DNA of 58,231 nucleotides from Acidobacteriota bacterium (GTDB lineage Bacteria > Acidobacteriota > Polarisedimenticolia > Gp22-AA2): assembly GCA_003223135.1 (NCBI GenBank), contig QHXX01000043.1, positions 1-58,231 of the forward strand. The letters run 5' to 3'. The notes under the pieces were generated by a model. That model was not told where the DNA came from. It did not search any database and worked only from the letters and a program-made list of their open reading frames with translations. The translations under genes were made by a program, and so were the position numbers. This document shows positions 27,432 through 39,222 of this stretch, piece by piece. Within the stretch, counting starts at the first letter, position 1. Each line of letters starts with the position of its first letter.

Positions 27432-28109
27432 TTACGACCGACTCCAGCCGGGCGGAAGCACCAGCCCGCCGCTGACAATCGTCTTGATGCCGTCCTCGAT
27501 CGACATGTCGAGCGGGATGACGTCGCGATCCGGCACGGCCGCCAGCCATCCCGATGTCGGGTTGGGTGTCGTCGGCAGGAAAACCAGCGCGTATCCCGCC
27601 ATCTTCCTGCGATCGCCCGCCAAGAGCAGCGTCGTGTCCTCCCTGGCCAGAAAACCGATCGTGTAGACCCCCGGACGCGGATACTCCACCATCACGACTC
27701 TCTGAAACGTATCGGTCTTGCGATTCAATGCGTCGAGAAGCTGCCGGGCGGCCCCATAGATCCCCTTGATCAAGGGGATGCGCAGCATGAGGCGGTCGAA
27801 GGCGGCGACAAACCTCTGCCCCAGGAAGTTGGTCGCCAGCGCCCCCACCAGGAAAACGAGGAGGAGGGTCACGGCGACCCCGATCAGCGGTGCGAAGTAG
27901 GTCGAGAAGGCCGGGTCATCGACGAGCGGCAGCCGCAGCAGATCCAGGATCCTGAGGATGAACGGCGTGGACACGCCATGCACCAGATTGAACAGGATCC
28001 GCAGAAGCCAGAGGGTGATGACCAGGGGCAGAATGATCACGAGCCCGGTCAGGAACAGCTGGCGCAGCCGCGAAAGGAGGCCGCGATCGCCCCGGCGCTT
28101 CCTAGCCAA
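27432..28109 (-). CDS. DUF502 family membrane protein
   Basis: 225 residues with two membrane segments (about 17-42 and 73-95), then a conserved soluble part with LMLRIPLIKGIYGAARQLLDAL and VVMVEYPRPGVYTIGFL, diagnostic of DUF502. The function is unknown. The gene overlaps the end of pgsA by eight bases and lies 10 bases before plsC, so it is embedded in phospholipid synthesis; a role in membrane homeostasis is inference. Confidence 0.9.
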   Translation of the reverse strand: MARKRRGDRGLLSRLRQLFLTGLVIILPLVITLWLLRILFNLVHGVSTPFILRILDLLRLPLVDDPAFSTYFAPLIGVAVTLLLVFLVGALATNFLGQRFVAAFDRLMLRIPLIKGIYGAARQLLDALNRKTDTFQRVVMVEYPRPGVYTIGFLAREDTTLLLAGDRRKMAGYALVFLPTTPNPTSGWLAAVPDRDVIPLDMSIEDGIKTIVSGGLVLPPGWSRS

Positions 28110-28698
28110 GGCCGCCTCCCGGTGGCACGACCCGGCCGCCGACGACGCCCAGCCGCCGTGAGAACTTCACGAAATAGTCGGCGGCCGACAGCGTCGCGAC
28201 GATCACCACGACCCAGATGGCGATGTCGCCGGCCAAATCCCACCGGCCCAGATAGGTGTTGCCGAAGATGAGCAGGACGACCGCCACCACCTGTGACACG
28301 GTCTTGTACTTCCCCCAGATGCTCGCCGCGATGGTGACCCCCTGGCTGGAAGCAATCATGCGCAGGCCGTCCACTGCGAACTCGCGACCGATGATGACCC
28401 ACACCATCCAGGCGCGCGCCACACCAATCTGCACCAGCGAAATGAGGGCCGCCGAGGTGAGCAGTTTGTCGGCGATCGGATCGAGGAGGATGCCGAGGGT
28501 GGTGACCTCGTTGCGCCTTCGCGCCAGCCACCCATCCAGGAAGTCGGTGAATGAAGCCACGAGGAAAACGATGACGCCGATCATCTGCCACGACAGGCCA
28601 AAAGGCTCGAGATAGGTGACCCGCGTCATGAGGACGACGACCAGCACCGGTGTCAGGAAGATGCGGATGATCGTGATCCAGGTTGGAAGGTTGATCAT
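28102..28698 (-). CDS. pgsA: CDP-diacylglycerol--glycerol-3-phosphate 3-phosphatidyltransferase
   Basis: 198 residues with four to six membrane spans. The CDP-alcohol phosphotransferase motif is complete: DFLDGWLARRRNEVTTLG then ILLDPIADK, giving DX2DGX2ARX8GX3DX3D. MINLPTWITIIRIFLTPVLV is the typical start. It makes phosphatidylglycerophosphate from CDP-diacylglycerol. It is the first gene of the lipid operon, after a candidate promoter. Confidence 0.95.
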   Translation of the reverse strand: MINLPTWITIIRIFLTPVLVVVLMTRVTYLEPFGLSWQMIGVIVFLVASFTDFLDGWLARRRNEVTTLGILLDPIADKLLTSAALISLVQIGVARAWMVWVIIGREFAVDGLRMIASSQGVTIAASIWGKYKTVSQVVAVVLLIFGNTYLGRWDLAGDIAIWVVVIVATLSAADYFVKFSRRLGVVGGRVVPPGGGLG

Positions 28699-28791
28699 GC
28701 CGTCGATTGCCAGGGAGTCCGAGTGTAGAATGCCGCGAGGCCGCGCCCCGCTTACGCCCGAGCCGACCGTCGCTCCGGGCGGGGCAGATGC

Positions 28792-28820
28792 AAACTAACA
28801 CAGGCGTGCGGCACGGTCAA
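28792..28820 (-). promoter_or_regulatory. Candidate sigma70-type promoter for the pgsA lipid operon
   Basis: Minus strand: TTGACC (28820-28815), 17-base spacer, TAGTTT (28797-28792). It lies about 95 bases before the pgsA ATG in the 173-base divergent gap with the phosphohexomutase gene. Five of six and four of six matches. For the plus-strand gene I see only a TAGAAT (28726-28731) without a good -35 box. Confidence 0.45.
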
Positions 28821-28871
28821 CGGGACTCCGGCGCCGAAAGGCGCCTGGCGGCGGAGAGGATCCGGCGGACG

Positions 28872-30311
28872 ATGGCGATACGCTTCGGGACCGACGGCTG
28901 GCGGGGCGTCATCGCCGAAGACTTCACCTTCGCCAACGTGCGCGCGGTGGCACAGGCCGTCGCGGACCTGCTCCGTGAGGATGGAGGGGCGCGCGGCGCT
29001 GTACCGGTGGGATACGACGTCCGGTTCCTGAGTCGCCGGTTCGCCGAGACCGTCGCATCGGTGCTCGAGGGGAACCATCTGGCCGCGATCCTTGCCGACG
29101 GACCGGTCACGACGCCGATGGTCTCCTGTCAGGTGGTGGCGGAAGAGGCACCTCTCGGGGTCTGCATCACCGCCAGCCACAATCCTGCGGAGTACAACGG
29201 CTTCAAGATCAAGGCGGCGTTCGGCGGCAGCGCTCCTCCCGAGCTGACCGGGCGCATCGAGGCGCTCCTGGGCCGGAGGGCGCCGCGCGCCGGCCGGGTC
29301 CCGGACCGTCGCCAGCCGTTCCTCGCCGCCTACGTGCCGCGGCTGCGGGCGGTGGTCGATCTCCGGGTGGTCCGCCGCTCCCCCCTGCGCGCCGTGGTCG
29401 ACAGCATGCACGGCAGCGGCGGCCGCATCCTGGGGGATCTCGTTGGCCCGGGGAAGGCGAAGGTCACGACCGTCCGCTCCGAGCCGGACCCGTTGTTCGG
29501 CGGCCACCCGCCCGAGCCGCGCCCGGAAAACCTCGCCCCCCTGCGCCGGGCGGTCCTGCGCCACCGAGCGCACATCGGCATCGCCACCGATGGAGACGCG
29601 GATCGGATCGCCGTGTGCGACGAGACCGGAACTCACCTGTCACCCTTCCAGGTGTTCGGGCTCGTGGCATTGCACCTCATCGTGCACAAGAAATGGCGCG
29701 GCGCCATCGCCCGCACCTTCGCCAACACCCTGGTCGCCGAGCGAATCGCCAGACGTTTCGGCCTGCCGTTCTTCGATCTGCCCGTCGGATTCAAGCACAT
29801 CGCCCGGTTGATGCGGGAGCAGGACGTCCTGATCGGCGGCGAAGAGAGCGGCGGGATCGGCGTCAAGGGATTCCTGCCAGAGCGCGATGGCATCCTGATC
29901 GGCCTTCTGCTTCTCGAGATGCTCGCGACGGGTGAGCGCAGGCTGTCGCGGCGCGTCGCCGCCATGGAGAAGGAGTTCGGCCGCTTCTTCTATAGGCGCG
30001 TCGACCTGCCGATGCCGGTCGAGGCGGCCCGCGAGGCGGTGGCGCGCCTGAGAGCCGATCCGCCCGCGCGTCTCGCCGGCGTCGCCGTCACGGGCGTCGA
30101 TCCGCTCGACGGCGTCAAGCTCCTTCTGGGCGAGGACGGCTGGATCCTGTTCCGCGGCTCGGGCACCGAGCCGGTCCTGCGTGTGTACTGCGAGGCCCGC
30201 TCTCCGGTCCTGGTCGAGAAGCTCATCCGCACCGGCATGGCCCGCGTGCCGTCCGCGGGAGCCGCGACCCGCCGGCCGGGCGCTCAGCGGATCCCGCGCG
30301 TCGCCGAGTAG
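28872..30311 (+). CDS. Phosphoglucomutase/phosphomannomutase family phosphohexomutase
   Basis: 479 residues from the ATG at 28872. MAIRFGTDGWRGVIAEDFTFANVR is the family N-terminus. The phosphoserine loop is CITASHNPAEYNGFK (Ser about 102), the metal loop ATDGDADRIAV, the sugar-binding loop GGEESGGIG and the phosphate-binding loop FRGSGTEPVLRVYCEA. It interconverts hexose 1- and 6-phosphates; whether glucose, mannose or glucosamine cannot be told. It is divergent from pgsA, and its 3' end overlaps the convergent glycosyltransferase gene by 28 bases. Confidence 0.93.
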   Translation: MAIRFGTDGWRGVIAEDFTFANVRAVAQAVADLLREDGGARGAVPVGYDVRFLSRRFAETVASVLEGNHLAAILADGPVTTPMVSCQVVAEEAPLGVCITASHNPAEYNGFKIKAAFGGSAPPELTGRIEALLGRRAPRAGRVPDRRQPFLAAYVPRLRAVVDLRVVRRSPLRAVVDSMHGSGGRILGDLVGPGKAKVTTVRSEPDPLFGGHPPEPRPENLAPLRRAVLRHRAHIGIATDGDADRIAVCDETGTHLSPFQVFGLVALHLIVHKKWRGAIARTFANTLVAERIARRFGLPFFDLPVGFKHIARLMREQDVLIGGEESGGIGVKGFLPERDGILIGLLLLEMLATGERRLSRRVAAMEKEFGRFFYRRVDLPMPVEAAREAVARLRADPPARLAGVAVTGVDPLDGVKLLLGEDGWILFRGSGTEPVLRVYCEARSPVLVEKLIRTGMARVPSAGAATRRPGAQRIPRVAE

Positions 30312-32187
30312 ATTTCGAGGAGCCCGTCGATCGTCCTGAGGCTGGTGAACAGAAAGAACAGAAGGAGCAGCCAGGTCGCCCCGCGCGCCAGGCGCGCGGT
30401 GAGGGGGCGCTCGAAGGCCAGCCGCAGCATGTACGGCGCAAGGGCAACGAGGCCGAACAGGGCGACGGCCGACTTGCTCTGGATCAGCGCCGGGGACCCC
30501 GCCCAGGCATAGAGCGCCCCCGTCGAGACCGCCGCGATGGCGAACGGAAAGACACGGTAGAGATCGGCCTCGTGAATCATCTCCTCGAGAAGGATCCCGG
30601 CCGCGACGCAAAGAAACGGATAGATCGGGATCCGGTACCAGCCGTAGATCACGCGGAAGTCGGCGCTCAGGGCGATGACCGTCGCGTAGACCGCCAGCGG
30701 CAGAAGGAGCGCGCGTTCCCGCCGGAGCGCCGCGATGCCCGCGCAGAGACGAGGAAGCCGCACGTCACCCCGAGGACCGTAAGCGCTCCGCGGTAGCGGC
30801 GCCGGGACAAAAGCAGAACCAGCACCACGGCGATCACCGCCACGCCCGTCGCCTTGCTCCAGATGGACAGTCCCGAGAGCAGACCCGCCAGGACGGCATC
30901 GCGAGCCCGGCCGGATCGTTCGTGCCGGTGCACCGCCAGGATGGCGCCCATGAACAGGAGCGACAGGAGGCTCTCGGCCTTCACCAGCCGGTGTGAAAGA
31001 ACGATCACCGGGAGGGTGGCGTACACGAGCGTCGCCAGGAGAGCCGCGCGCTCCGAGGCGCCGTACTCGCGTGCCAGGCGGTACAGGAGCAGGATGCCGA
31101 TGAGGCTCAGGACGATCGGCACGACGCGCATGACCGGCAGGCTGCACGACAGGAAGTCCCACGGCGGGAGATAGGTGGAGGGCTGGGCCAGCGACACCAC
31201 GACTCCGACCAACATCGAGAACAGGGGCGGGTGATCGAAGTAGGGCCACACCAGGATATAGCGGTCGCCGAACCATCGGAAATCCCGGGTCTGCTCCATC
31301 GGGTAGCGATCCGGGAAGGTGCTCCAGGCCTTCGGCACGCCTTCGTGCAGGAGAGTCCATCCCTCCCAGGCATGCTGGTACTCGTCGGCGGTTTCGTGGT
31401 GGAACGGTACCAGGGCGTAGTCGTGGAATCGCAGGATCGCCGCCAGGATCACGATGGCGCCCAGAGCGAGCGTGATGCGCTCGCCGCTGAGCAGGGTGCG
31501 CAGGCGCGCGCCGGCGCTCCCCTCCCTGCGGGAAAGGAACCAGGCGCCGGCGGTCACGGCCGCCCCGACCGCAAGCAGGAACCAGCCGAGCGCGCGGCGC
31601 GAGCCGGCGCTATCGATGGCGTCTTGATCCGGCGCCAGGACCTCTTGAGGGATCGGCCGCAGGGGGTTCCCGGGTGGCCGCCAGGAGAGGACCAGGCGGG
31701 CATCCCCCTGGACCGCCAGCGTGTAGTCGAGCGCGACCGGATGCCAGCCGGCGGTCAGCGCGCGCTCCGTGATGGTATCCGGCTGGGTCGCGAGGGGCGA
31801 GCCGTCGATCGCAAGCTTCGCCTCCCCTTGAGCGTCCATCGAGAAGCCGTACGTCCCGGGTTGCGGCACCCGCAGCAGGCCGCTCCAGCGGATCCGATAC
31901 GGCGGCATGGAGTCCCGCGGGAAATCGCCGAGCCGCTGCTGGTCCCAGTGGAAGATATAGGCTGCGTCGATTCTCTGCGGGACGGGGAAGTCGATCCGGG
32001 GGTCGATCCTATGGTGCACCTCTGCCTCGACACCTCCCTGCCCCGTGACCAGATACCGCGCGAACAATCCACCTGAGGGGCGGAACAGGGAGCTCAGAAG
32101 GAAGAGATAGGAGGCGGCGAGGCCCATCAAGACAAAGACAGCGGACCGCGCCGCGTAGCGGGTCGGGGCAGAAGCGGGCTCGCTCAC
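30284..32187 (-). pseudogene. PA14-domain GT39-like membrane glycosyltransferase, frameshifted
   Basis: Two overlapping frames together make one protein of about 634 residues. The first frame (32187 to about 30760, start MSEPASAPTRYAARSAVFVLMG) has a membrane anchor. A PA14-like carbohydrate-binding domain (about 38-175: GGLFARYLV, RWSGLLRVPQPGTYGFSM, AKLAIDG) follows, then a second anchor and a GT-C membrane region (HHETADEYQHAWEG, YFDHPPLFSMLVG). After VLGVTCGFLVSA it turns to nonsense. The sense continues in another frame as GIAALRRERALLLPLAVYATVIALSA down to a stop at 30284. A one-base loss (or two-base gain) near 30750-30765 explains this. Real mutation and assembly error are both possible. 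Its stop overlaps the convergent phosphohexomutase gene, and its start overlaps the add stop region by ATGA. Confidence 0.8.
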
Positions 32188-33224
32188 GCACCCACCCCCG
32201 CCTCCCGGGCGGCGCGCAGCATCACGTCCACCAGGGCCTCACGCTCCGCATCCGGCAGAAACGTCGACCGCGCCGTCTGCACGCCGACCGCCAGGGTTTC
32301 CACCGGAGTGAGGCCGAGACGAGTCATCAGAAGGTCCCATTCGTCCAAGAGGGATGTCCCGAACAGGGCCGGGTCGTCGCTGTTCACGGTCACGGCGACG
32401 CCGGCGTGATGCAGAACCTTGATCGGATGGTCCTCCCAGTCGCGTACCGTCCCGGTCTTCACGTTGCTCGTCGGGCAACACTCCAGGGGTACGCCGCGCG
32501 TCTTCAGCGCATGGACCAGCTCGGAATCCTCGACCGCGCGCACGCCGTGGCCGATCCGTTCCGCCTCCAGGACTTCGATCGCCTCCCACACCGAGCGCGG
32601 TCCGTCGAACTCCCCCGCGTGCACCGTGGTCCGCAACCCGGCACGTCGGGCTTCACGGTAGGGTCCCGCAAACTCCGCCGTCGGCATCGCCCTCTCGTCG
32701 CCTCCCATGCCGACGCCGATGACGTCGTACTTCCGGCAGACCGAAGCGTCCGTCACCACGTCCTCCATCCCCGCGATACCGAACTGCCGCACGCCGTCGA
32801 GCAGGAAGCGCAGGCGGGGCCCTCCGTCCCTCTGACGGCGCCGCGCGGCGCCGCTCACCGCGTCCATGATCTCCGCGGCGGGCAGACCCAGGGCACGCCG
32901 GAAGATGATCGGCGAACAGAAGACCTCGGCGTAGCGCACGTTCTGCTCCTGAAGCCGGCGCGAAAGATCCGAGACGATCAGAGCGAGGTCCTCCGGCTGC
33001 CGGATCTCGGCGCACAGCCGGCGGAAGTTCTGCAGGAAGTCGGGGAAATCCCGATGCGAGTAGAGGGCCGCCAGACGCGCTCGCACTTCGGATCCCGCGG
33101 GCTCGCCGCGCGCGCGCACGAGGCGCAGCAGGGTCCCGAGCTCGACCGAGCCTTCCAGATGCAGGTGGATCTCCGCCTTGGGGACGCGGCGCGCGAATTC
33201 CCGTCGATCGCGTGCGTCGTTCAC
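32184..33224 (-). CDS. add: Adenosine deaminase
   Basis: 346 residues with the metal-binding and catalytic motifs of the amidohydrolase family: PKAEIHLHLEGSVEL, TTVHAGEFDG (catalytic Glu), ERIGHGVRAVED and VTVNSDDPALFGTSL. It deaminates adenosine to inosine in purine salvage; some relatives act on adenine or aminofutalosine, and the sequence alone does not exclude that. The start is GTG at 33224. A strong GC hairpin lies 17 bases upstream. Confidence 0.9.
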   Translation of the reverse strand: MNDARDRREFARRVPKAEIHLHLEGSVELGTLLRLVRARGEPAGSEVRARLAALYSHRDFPDFLQNFRRLCAEIRQPEDLALIVSDLSRRLQEQNVRYAEVFCSPIIFRRALGLPAAEIMDAVSGAARRRQRDGGPRLRFLLDGVRQFGIAGMEDVVTDASVCRKYDVIGVGMGGDERAMPTAEFAGPYREARRAGLRTTVHAGEFDGPRSVWEAIEVLEAERIGHGVRAVEDSELVHALKTRGVPLECCPTSNVKTGTVRDWEDHPIKVLHHAGVAVTVNSDDPALFGTSLLDEWDLLMTRLGLTPVETLAVGVQTARSTFLPDAEREALVDVMLRAAREAGVGA

Positions 33225-33241
33225 GATCCATCCCCGGCGGC

Positions 33242-33269
33242 GCCGCGCGGGCCCGGGGTCCCGCGCGGC
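33242..33269 (-). other. Strong GC hairpin between slt-type gene and add
   Basis: GCCGCGCGGG (33242-33251), eight-base loop, CCCGCGCGGC (33260-33269): a perfect ten-base stem in the 69-base gap. No T tract follows on the minus strand, so it is not a textbook terminator. It could end the upstream transcript, protect an mRNA end or hinder add translation. Confidence 0.4.
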
Positions 33270-33293
33270 CCATCCGAATACCCGGACAGGCGC

Positions 33294-34009
33294 CTAATTT
33301 GGCCGGTCGGGGCGCGGCGTCGGCGAGGGCGTGGCGCTCGGCGCCTCTCCGTCCGTGATGTGCACGACACCGGCGGCGTCGATGAAGGACCGGATCGGCT
33401 GCGGCGTGCCGCGCGCCGCGGGCAAGGGTTTCTGCGCCGCCTGGGTCAGGAGCGGCTTCCGGCCACCGAACATCTTCAGAACCTTGTCGACGTACCGGCG
33501 TGTCTCCGGATAGGGCGGGACCCCGCCGCCGGCCAGGACGACGTTCTCGCCGGCGTTGTAGGCCGCCAGCGCCAGGCGCGAGTTGCCGTTGAACAGGTCG
33601 AGAAGGTAGCGCATGTAACGCACGCCGCCCAGGACATTCTCCGCAGGGTTGAATGGATCGACGACCCCGAAGCGAGCCGCGGTGTCCGGCATGAGCTGCA
33701 TCAGGCCCTGGGCACCCTTCTCGGAGACCGCGCGGCTATTGAAGTTCGACTCGACCGCCGCCACGGCGAACACCAGGTCGGGGTGGATCCCGTGCTGGAG
33801 CGACGCGCGCTCGATCAGCTCGCGGAACTCCTCGCCGCTGTGGGTCACAGGCAAAGGGCCGTGACCGCGGTAGGCGCGGAGGTCCGGACGGTCCGGGACG
33901 TTGGTGAGGACCAGGGCACCGTTGGCGTCCCTGCGATAGTAGATCTCGTCGCCGGCCACCGCCGGCGCGAGGAGACCGGCCCCCGCAAGGACGAGGCAGG
34001 CGGCCTGCC

Positions 34010-34013
<4 letters not shown>
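33294..34013 (-). CDS. Lytic transglycosylase with N-terminal DUF4124-like region
   Basis: 239 residues with a signal peptide (MRQAACLVLAGAGLLAPAVAG). A DUF4124-like beta segment follows (IYYRRDANGALVLTNVPD), then an SLT domain: HGIHPDLVFAVAAVESNFNSRAVSEKGAQGLMQLMP in outline, with catalytic Glu in AVESNF, and ALAAYNAGENVV. It cleaves peptidoglycan in the periplasm. A second DUF4124-like motif (RSFIDAAGVVHITDG) is at the C-terminus. Overlaps the alaS stop region by ATGA. Confidence 0.9.
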
Positions 34014-36718
<2,705 letters not shown>

Positions 36719-36740
36719 GGCTCGTCCCCGAAAGGGCGAC

Positions 36741-36749
36741 ATTATATCA
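36741..36749 (-). promoter_or_regulatory. Extended -10 promoter for alaS
   Basis: Minus strand TGATATAAT: a perfect TATAAT (36746-36741) preceded by TGA (36749-36747), the extended -10 form. No convincing -35 box at 16-18 bases. It leaves a leader of only about 15-20 bases before the alaS ATG at 36718. Confidence 0.6.
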
Positions 36750-36844
36750 AGCCACTGCTCAGGGACGCGGCGCATGGCCGGGGGGCGCGAGGGCGATGGG
36801 AGGGCACGTGGGGGGGCGGGTTCGTCCCGCATGGGGATCGGGGA

Positions 36845-38053
36845 CTACTTCTTGCGCGGGCTGCCCGCGCCATGGGCGCGCGACAGGTCGAACACCGAGC
36901 CGCCCCCGCCGGCGGCGCCCGCGGCGTTCTCGAAGCCCGACTTGAGGGTGCTCTCCATCTCGCGCTGCGCGACGTCGGCGGTCGACTCGATCCCCTGGAG
37001 CTTGAGCTTGAACTCGTCCGGGTTGCTGGCGCGGCGCAGCGCCTCTTCCATGGTGATCAGCTCCTTCTTGAAGAGCTGGAAGATCGACTGGTCGAAGGTT
37101 TGCATGCCGTACTGAGAGGTGCCCTGGGCGATCGCCTCGTGAATGAGCTTGGTCTTGTCCTTGTTCTCGATGCAGTCGCGCACGAAATTGGTGATGCGCA
37201 GGACCTCGACGGCCGGCACGCGCCCGTTGCCGTCGGCCCGCGGCAGGAGGCGCATGGAGATGACGGCCTTCAGCACGCTCGCCAGCTGCAGCCGGATCTG
37301 TTTCTGCTGGTGCGGGGGGAATACCGAAATGACGCGGTTGATCGTCTCGGTGGCGTCGAGCGTGTGCAGGGTCGAGAACACCAGGTGCCCCGTCTCGGCG
37401 GCGGTCAGCGCCGTCTCGATGGTCTCGTAGTCGCGCATCTCGCCGACCAGAATGACGTCGGGATCCTGCCGCAGGGCGGAGCGCAGGGCGGTCGCGAACG
37501 ACTTGGTGTCGACCTCGACCTCGCGTTGGTTCACCAGGCTCTTCTTGTCCCGGTGCAGGAATTCGATGGGGTCCTCGATCGTCATGACGTGCTCGGTCCG
37601 CAACTGGTTGATGTAGTCGATCATCGCCGCCAGACAGGTCGACTTGCCGGATCCGGTGGTGCCCGTGACCAGGATCAGGCCGCGGCGCTCGTCGGCGATG
37701 GTCTTGAGCACGGGTGGCAGCAGCAGGTCCTCGATGCTCAGAATCTTGGCCGGAATGACGCGCAGAACCAGGCCGACGGTGCCGCGCTGCTGGAACACGT
37801 TGACACGGAATCGGCCCAGACCCGGCACTGAATAGGCCAGATCGATTTCGAAGTGGTCCTTGAATTTCTGCTTCTGCCGGCCGCTCATGATGCTGAACGC
37901 CATGGCGATCGTGTCTTCCTGGGACAGGCGGTTCAGCTCGCTCAGGGGCGTCAGGCGTCCGTTCACGCGGATGACCGGGTGGCTTCCGACCTTCAGGTGC
38001 AGATCCGACGCCCTGCGTTCGGTGGCAATCTTGAGGAGGTCGTTGACGTGCAT
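36845..38053 (-). CDS. pilT: Type IV pilus retraction ATPase PilT
   Basis: 402 residues. The N-terminal PAS-like part (MHVNDLLKIATERRASDLHLKVG) leads to the secretion-ATPase core: VTGTTGSGKSTCLAAMIDYIN (Walker A), TIEDPIEF (Asp box), ILVGEMRDYETIETAL (Walker B) and LVFSTLHTLDATETINR (His box). It disassembles the pilus fibre to power twitching motility. A 40-residue Gly/Ala-rich tail (GAAGGGGS) is longer than usual. Its own promoter lies upstream. No other pilus assembly gene is in the window apart from the degenerate PilB-like gene at 47.9 kb. Confidence 0.96.
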   Translation of the reverse strand: MHVNDLLKIATERRASDLHLKVGSHPVIRVNGRLTPLSELNRLSQEDTIAMAFSIMSGRQKQKFKDHFEIDLAYSVPGLGRFRVNVFQQRGTVGLVLRVIPAKILSIEDLLLPPVLKTIADERRGLILVTGTTGSGKSTCLAAMIDYINQLRTEHVMTIEDPIEFLHRDKKSLVNQREVEVDTKSFATALRSALRQDPDVILVGEMRDYETIETALTAAETGHLVFSTLHTLDATETINRVISVFPPHQQKQIRLQLASVLKAVISMRLLPRADGNGRVPAVEVLRITNFVRDCIENKDKTKLIHEAIAQGTSQYGMQTFDQSIFQLFKKELITMEEALRRASNPDEFKLKLQGIESTADVAQREMESTLKSGFENAAGAAGGGGSVFDLSRAHGAGSPRKK

Positions 38054-38103
38054 GGAGTTGCCGCTGCTCCCCGGGCGTGACTCCGCCCACTGACGACGGG
38101 TGG

Positions 38104-38132
38104 AATCTAGGTTCTCGCCGGGGTGAAGTCAA
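38104..38132 (-). promoter_or_regulatory. Sigma70-type promoter for pilT
   Basis: Minus strand TTGACT (38132-38127), 17-base spacer, TAGATT (38109-38104), about 50 bases before the pilT ATG. The -35 box lies in the right arm of an imperfect inverted repeat (AGTCAGAAA and TTTCTTGACT), which could be an operator. The rest of the 174-base gap to ilvE holds nothing else I recognise. Confidence 0.55.
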
Positions 38133-38227
38133 GAAAGCGGCCTGTTTTCTGACTCTTACGCGGCGATCAGCGGCGGGTGACAGGGAAACGGTTGTCCAGG
38201 CGGGGCTTCTACGGAGCTCGGTACTCC

Positions 38228-39148
38228 CTAGACCTGTGAGAGCCAGTGGTACCGATCTTCGGACTGGCCGCTGGTGATCGACTTGTACTCGGTCTGGATG
38301 CGGGAGGTGATTTCACCCCGCTTGCCGCGGCCGACCGTCACGTGATCGATGGAGCGGACGGGTGTGACTTCGACGGCGGTGCCCACGAAGAAAACCTCGT
38401 CCGCGGTGTACAGCGCCTCGCGTGGGAGGCTGCGTTCGATCAGGGGGATCTTGAGATCCTGTGCGATCTGGATGATCGTCTGTCGCGTGATGCCCGGTAG
38501 AATGGACGCGGTGAGGGGCGGCGTGTACAGCAGCCCCTTCTTGACCAGGAACAGGTTCTCTCCGCTTCCCTCGCTGACGAAGCCGGTCGCGTCGAGGGCG
38601 ATCCCTTCGGCGTAGCCGTTCACCAAGGCTTCCATCTTGATCAGCTGCGAGTTCATGTAGTTGGCGCTCGCCTTCGCCATGGCCGGAAGAGTGTCCGGGG
38701 CCTGCCGCCGCCAGGAGGAGACCATCGCGTCCACCCCCTTCTCGGCGGCGCCCTTCCCGAGATATTCGCCCCACGGATAGGCCGCGATCGCCACGTCGAT
38801 CGGGCACGGGAACGGATCGACTCCGAGCGACTCGTAACCGCGGTACACCAGGGGACGGATGTAGCAGGCCTCCAGCCTGTTGGCGCGCACGGTCTCCTGG
38901 ATGGCCGCCTCGATCTGCTCGCGCCCGTAGGGGACCTCCATGCGGTAGATCTTGCAGCCGTCGAACAGGCGGTCGACGTGGTCGCGAAGGCGGAAGATGG
39001 CGGGGCCACGCGGCGTCTTGTAGGAGCGCATTCCCTCGAAGATGCAGGAGCCGTAGTGGATGACGTGCGAAAGGACGTGCACGGTCGCCTGCTCCCAGGG
39101 AACCAGGCGTCCGTTCATCCAGATCGTCTCGGCCTTCGTGAAGGCCAT
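38228..39148 (-). CDS. ilvE: Branched-chain amino acid aminotransferase
   Basis: 306 residues of fold-type IV PLP enzyme. VIHYGSCIFEGMRSYKTPRGPAIFRLRDHVDRL is the N-terminal signature. MAKASANYMNSQL carries the PLP lysine and GIALDATGFVSEGSGENLFLVK the cofactor-binding stretch. It transfers the amino group between glutamate and branched-chain keto acids. The length is normal. GAGGGG precedes the ATG. Monocistronic, with its own promoter. Confidence 0.96.
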   Translation of the reverse strand: MAFTKAETIWMNGRLVPWEQATVHVLSHVIHYGSCIFEGMRSYKTPRGPAIFRLRDHVDRLFDGCKIYRMEVPYGREQIEAAIQETVRANRLEACYIRPLVYRGYESLGVDPFPCPIDVAIAAYPWGEYLGKGAAEKGVDAMVSSWRRQAPDTLPAMAKASANYMNSQLIKMEALVNGYAEGIALDATGFVSEGSGENLFLVKKGLLYTPPLTASILPGITRQTIIQIAQDLKIPLIERSLPREALYTADEVFFVGTAVEVTPVRSIDHVTVGRGKRGEITSRIQTEYKSITSGQSEDRYHWLSQV

Positions 39149-39192
39149 CCCGATCCCCTCAGAAAGATGCGACGTCGCAGCGAAGCGGCTCG

Positions 39193-39222
39193 AGTATAGA
39201 GCAGAGGGTGAAACGATATCAA
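39193..39222 (-). promoter_or_regulatory. Sigma70-type promoter for ilvE
   Basis: Minus strand TTGATA (39222-39217), 18-base spacer, TATACT (39198-39193), about 45 bases before the ilvE ATG. The -35 box overlaps the prmA stop codon, so this promoter starts ilvE at the end of the heat-shock operon. Confidence 0.6.
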
